Origin: Welwitschia mirabilis
Taxonomy: Eukaryota; Gnetophyta; Gnetopsida; Welwitschiales
NCBI GenBank assembly: GCA_051453625.1
Contig: JBOZIK010000001.1
Location: 206,904,426-206,968,425, forward strand
DNA: 64,000 nucleotides
Direction of reading: 5' to 3'
A program made the translations under genes and the position numbers. Below the pieces are notes generated by a model. It worked only from the letters and a program-made list of their open reading frames with translations. It made no database searches and was not told the DNA's origin. Positions 59,858 through 64,000 of the stretch are shown piece by piece. Position 1 is the first letter of the stretch. Every line of letters starts with the position of its first letter.

Positions 59858-60886
59858 ATGGCTAAAAGCTCTTTAAAGAAAAGAGGCAAGGAAACTCTAG
59901 TGAAAGATCCTATTGTCTTCTACTAAGGGATGTCTGAGGAAGACATTGAGAAGTCTTCAAAGAATTTCAAAAAGAAGCCTATTTGTCAAGAATGGTATAT
60001 GGTAATCTCAAAGATTAGAGAACTCAAGGAAGTGATTCAGCTCCTAAGAAATTAGGATCTTGACTATTTTCTAAATGTTTTTTTGTTTTGCTTATGTTTT
60101 TCTTACTCATATGTTTTATTGTAATGCAACTTATGATTGTGATTCAGAAACTCTTGAATCCTCATTTTAGGAAAGCAGCTAAGGGGTACTGCAAATCTTA
60201 TCTCTAATCTAATTGATCTTCTTAGAGATAACTATGAAGAGTTTTAGCCTCTTCATGATACCATGAAAGACAAGCTAGCAGTAACAAAAGAGACCTATGG
60301 TAAGACTCATACATGGAAACACATCATTTCCACTTCCTTGCTTATACCGAAGTACCATTTTCTTCATTTGATTTTTACTTATAATTTTCTATCATTAGTA
60401 AGGCATCATAATAAGGCCTCTAGCTATAGAGAATAGCTAATATATCTAGTAGGTATTAATCATTCTATTGGTGCAACTGCCATGATACTGAAGAATATGA
60501 TCTCTTAGTTGGATTATCATAAGGCTAGGGCCTTATCCTACTCTGTGATTATCACAAATTTATACCATTATTTTCATGTATTCTTTTATCCTAAGCTTGA
60601 AACCCTTCAATCCATGACACTCATTGGGCATGTAATACTATCTCGCATACACATCTTTGTCCCTTCCAAGAAGTCCTCAAAGTTACTCTCTCCAAAGAAA
60701 GCCTCTCCTGATGAGACTCTTTCATAGCTGAGACGGATTGATTCTTATATCAGACATATGAAGGAAGCACTCATAACAGCTGAGTATAACATTATTAACA
60801 GTTTAGTATAGGCCACTAGATTAGCATGCATAGAAGAAGATGAAGAAAAAGAAGATTCTAAAGAAGAAGAAGAAGAGGAGGAGTAG
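59858..60886 (+). pseudogene. C2 third frame, second copy, full length
   Basis: Starts MAKSSLKKRGKETLVKDP and runs to an acidic tail, EEDEEKEDSKEEEEEEE, before TAG at 60884-60886: about 342 codons, with several stops and frameshifts. The open piece 60509-60727 reads FYPKLETLQSMTLIGHVILS and then PSKKSSKLLSPKKASPDETL. All blocks line up with the first copy and with C1. Function is unknown; the family resemblance is to plant transposon proteins, not to known envelope proteins. Confidence 0.65.
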
Positions 60887-61395
60887 GAATCGATTAGATC
60901 TTTGATTATGTTCTTCTTCTATGATTTTGTTCTCTCCTTTATCATTGATGTCAAAAGGATGAGAATTAGTTATTTGTTGTTTGTTTCTTATGCTTTCAAA
61001 TATAGTATGCTCTTGATGAGTACTTTTATGTTGTAATGCTTATGTAATTCTCATGTTTAATGGAATAAAAATGCACTTGTTTTATGCTCTTGAATTTGTA
61101 TCAAATCTTTGTCTCACATTTTTCTTTTATGATCAATTGTCAATATGTTAAATGGTTTATGATCAAATGTGCTTTTAATAGATGTTATTATTCAAAAACA
61201 TTTTTACATTCTTCTTAACTCTTTAAATATGCACCTTAACTTGTTTTCATTTTAGCACAAAATTAGATTTATCAAAATGTCTTAAATTAATTTCAAAAGG
61301 CTAAATATTTTGCAAAGAATGATATGCATTTTATAAAGGGGAGTTTTCTCAATCTAAAATATTTTTACAACTAAGTATTATTTACCATTAATGTC
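60887..61395 (+). other. C2 3' untranslated part
   Basis: AT-rich stretch between third frame and polypurine tract, matching 20340-20675 of C1 in layout. It shows no gene. Confidence 0.55.
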
Positions 61396-61406
61396 AAAGG
61401 GGAAGA
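61396..61406 (+). other. C2 polypurine tract
   Basis: AAAGGGGAAGA one base before the 3' LTR, in the context AATGTCAAAGGGGAAGAT. Confidence 0.88.
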
Positions 61407-61407
61407 T

Positions 61408-62901
61408 TATTAGATTATGTTTTATCAATCAATATCAAATTAATGCTTTCTGTGTAGCAATTTTTGTGTATCTTATGTAGAAAATGTTAAAAATTTACAA
61501 GTTAAATGCTGAATCCATGAATGTTGAAATATGATTACTAGAAATCTAACAAGCTCATTTACCCTCTTAAGGGGTCTACTAGACTTTCAAGAAGTCAATT
61601 ACACCTGGAGTATACTCTTAGAATTGAAATAAATTTAGAGAGGTCGACTGGATTTCTGATGGAGTTGACCAAACCTATGATCTTGAGAATAGTATCCCTG
61701 AACTGAATGAGAAGTGGTTAACTGAAACTTTGATGGGGTCAACCAGATTTATGAACTTGAAAATAGCACTTCTAAACTAATTTTTAACGAGTTGATTGGA
61801 CCTTTGAAGGGGTTGACTAGACCTGAGCACTGTGTAGCTGATATCCCTAAGTTAGTTATCATGAGGTGGACAGGACACCTGAAGGGGTCCATCAGGTATG
61901 ATTTAGGAAATTGGACTGATCTTTTGTCAGAACTAATGGACGACCAAACATAATTATAGGCAACTAGATGGGGGTTGACTAAACCCTGAGGGGTCTATCC
62001 AAAATGGAGCTATAAGAAATTAGGATGACCAAGAACTTCACTCAAGTAACCTGCATAATTCATGACACTAAAAGGGATTGACTGGAATTTTGACCGGTCA
62101 AATGACTAGAATGGAACTAAAATTTTATATCCATTTTATGTCCATTATTTATTAATTAGATAGCCATTTGATAGTCATTTATAGCTATTAAAAGTACATT
62201 TTCAAATGTAATAAATCCTAAAACCTTCTAATATAAATAGCCAAGAGAGAGATAAGTAAAATAACTTTTTCACTCTTGATCGAAGGACTAAATATTATGA
62301 TATCTACTATAGCATCTTGGCTTTTTAATCTTGACTAAGGAAGATTTATCATAAGATTTATCATCTATTCTATATGTACATTCAAGGTCAGATCTACTAC
62401 TTCATTTGTTGTATTATCTATAGAAGAAGAGCTCCATCAAAAATATGGTATCGAAGAACAAGTAATATCTATGGATCTTGATATTATTACTTCACTGTCT
62501 TACATTTTAAAAGATTGAGACTTAGCCTGCAAAACTCCATAAAAATGTTGAAACTTAGCCTACAAAATTCCATTGGAAAGATTAAGACTTAGCCTACAAA
62601 AATCTATTTGTAAAGGTTACAAGTGAACCTGCAATACCTGGAGGAATAAAAAAGATCTAGATCAGGCTTGGTGATAAGCTGATCATTGAGAGTGGAGTAG
62701 GGAGTTGCCCAAACCACTATAAAATCCTATGTGCATTCATTTAGTATTTTATGCTTTTAGTTAGTTTCATTACTTTGAATACTATTATATTTCTTTGCAT
62801 GCATAAATTTATTAGCAAGTTATTTTGAGCAATTTTTTATTATATCATGAGTTTATTTTATTAGGGAACCTATTCACCCCCTAGGGTTCTCGATCCTATC
62901 A
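61408..62901 (+). repeat. C2 3' LTR (1494 bp)
   Basis: Partner of 53412-54906, almost the same length. It carries the motif array at about 61570-62110 and TATAAATA at 62232-62239. It ends GATCCTATCA. Confidence 0.92.
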
Positions 62902-62907
62902 GCAATA

Positions 62908-64000
62908 GTATGCTTGCTTATAAATGTAAGCTTCAATGTCAAAATAAATATATGAGATAAAATCATTATTTTAAAATCTAATTCTAAGATTTTCTTACTC
63001 TCTCTTACTCATTACAATTTCTTATAATTAGAAACTCTAATTGCATTCTTGACCTATGTTTAATGGTTTTATTAACTTCTTGGAAATTTCTTTTCATTCT
63101 CTACTACATGTGCTTCCTATTCTCTCGCATGCATTTTTAGCATGCCTTAATCTAGGATTTTACCCTATATTTACTATTATTTTTATAGTTGTTTATAGTT
63201 CCTATGTTCTTTGCATTATATTTTTTAAACTTTTTGGATTATAGCAAAGGCACTTATCTTTATATCTCTATATTTTTACAAGGTTTTGTTTAGTTTTAAA
63301 AATATTGCAAAGGTTTAATTCATGAGCATTCTTTGATATTTTTCAAAGATTTATCCATCTATTTTATTAGTATTTTTCATAATATGCTTCTTTATAAAAC
63401 TTTTTCATTTACTATTTTTGTTTGATGTTTTCTATGCATCTTAGGATGTGGCTATAAATAGAGTTTTTTTGCATCATATATTCTTATGTATGCATCCATG
63501 CCAATTTTCTAAAGCCATTACTTATAACATATTTTTTGTAGTTATTTTTTCTAATCACTACCATTGGCATCTAGTTAAATATACATTTACAATAGTCCAT
63601 TTTCCTATCTTCTATCTCCCACTACTATATTTTCTTGAGATTCTAGCTATTTTGTTTTAGCTAAATAGGGTTTTTTATTAGTTTTTTCTATAGTTGTTTT
63701 AAAAAACATCAAGATCAAGAATCTTAAATGGCCTCCATCTTTATAATGTCTATCAAATGTTTTTTTTGTTTATTTTCTAAATGGCATTATTATAACATTA
63801 ATTCAAATTTGTAAAAAAAGATTACTTTCATAATCATGAAAAGAATCAAATAGGCAAATGTTGGAGATATTTTCATTTGAAAAATTCTTTAAACAATATA
63901 AATTCTAGACATCTAGTAAAAATAGAAATGCCTCAAAAATTTAGAACTTTAGTTCTTCTTCGATAATTTAGTGCCTCTTTCATAATGAAAATACAAAAAT
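62908..64000. other. Right flank without recognisable genes
   Basis: T-rich DNA outside G2. The plus frames 63056-63244 and 63448-63660 are hydrophobic because of T-rich codons and look like chance frames. No LTR, RNA gene or promoter recognised. Confidence 0.55.

Larger units (their letters stand above)
53412..62901 (+). mobile_element. C2: pol-less Ty1/Copia element, SIRE/Maximus-like
   Basis: LTRs of 1495 and 1494 bp (53412-54906, 61408-62901) start TATTAGATTATG and end GATCCTATCA. Flanking 5-mers are GCAAC (53407-53411) and GCAAT (62902-62906), a TSD with one transition. The interior has iMet primer site, gag, part of protease, no integrase, RT or RNase H, then promoter-like DNA, third frame and polypurine tract. 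The stretch from late gag to third frame is present twice on either side of an assembly gap. Without pol it could move only with help from a relative. Confidence 0.9.
21919..62907 (-). mobile_element. G2: outer Athila-like Gypsy element, split by G3 and C2
   Basis: Removing the nested elements leaves 3' LTR (21919-22381 plus 45295-46014), internal region 46015-52166 and 5' LTR 52167-53411, read right to left. The two LTRs share start (TGTTACAGTG / TGTTGCAGTG) and body, for example GTATAAATGAGA followed by TTAACT. The internal region keeps gag, protease and a small end of pol; RT and RNase H are deleted. The primer site is of tRNA-Asp type. Flanks ATGTG (left) and GTATG (right of C2) do not make a convincing TSD. 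Confidence 0.82.

Noticed and set aside
1-64000. CRISPR arrays, operons or bacterial features
   Set aside because: Irregular repeats only; base composition, element types and primer sites are those of plant nuclear DNA.

Overview
This window is almost certainly nuclear DNA from a flowering plant. It is strongly AT-rich, has no prokaryotic gene layout, and consists mostly of old LTR retrotransposons. Two lineages dominate. One is Athila-like Ty3/Gypsy elements, all on the minus strand, with tRNA-Asp-type primer sites and an extra reading frame after pol. The other is Ty1/Copia elements of SIRE/Maximus type on the plus strand, with tRNA-iMet primer sites and also an extra reading frame after pol. 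I cannot name the species. I found no intact host gene and no nuclear tRNA or rRNA gene. Nearly every coding region is broken by stops and frameshifts, many of which look like C-to-T decay.

The core is a nest of insertions whose order can be read from target-site duplications (TSDs). Gypsy element G2 occupies 21919-62907. Its 3' LTR is split by Gypsy element G3 (22382-45294, TSD ACATA). Inside the third pol copy of G3 sits Copia element C3 (34328-39661, TSD AATAT), whose two 300-bp LTRs are about 95% identical, making it the youngest insertion here. Copia element C2 (53412-62901, TSD GCAAC/GCAAT) landed at the last bases of the G2 5' LTR. To the left, Copia element C1 (13117-21800, perfect TSD AATCT) is inserted in the RNase H region of an even older Copia relic, C0 (about 11060-13111). 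The 5' end of another Gypsy element, G1, fills 1-4409. The stretches 4410-10600 and 62908-64000 show no recognisable gene.

Several structures go beyond ordinary decay. G3 carries its RT-RNase H-integrase block three times in tandem with the same breakpoint each time. One of those copies contains a roughly 400-bp insert that appears to be a patchwork of organelle DNA (23S rRNA, tRNA-Ser and psbB-like patches). C1 and both internal copies of C2 carry a conserved third reading frame resembling the 'putative plant transposon protein' family, preceded by a TATA box, a pyrimidine-rich leader and a cluster of TTGAC/GTCAA motifs, the same layout as the LTR promoter. C2 has lost all of pol yet kept gag, part of the protease region and this third frame. 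Three assembly gaps (100, 102 and 100 N) lie in the window; the first and third fall where the flanks are copies of each other, so local structure there may be collapsed.
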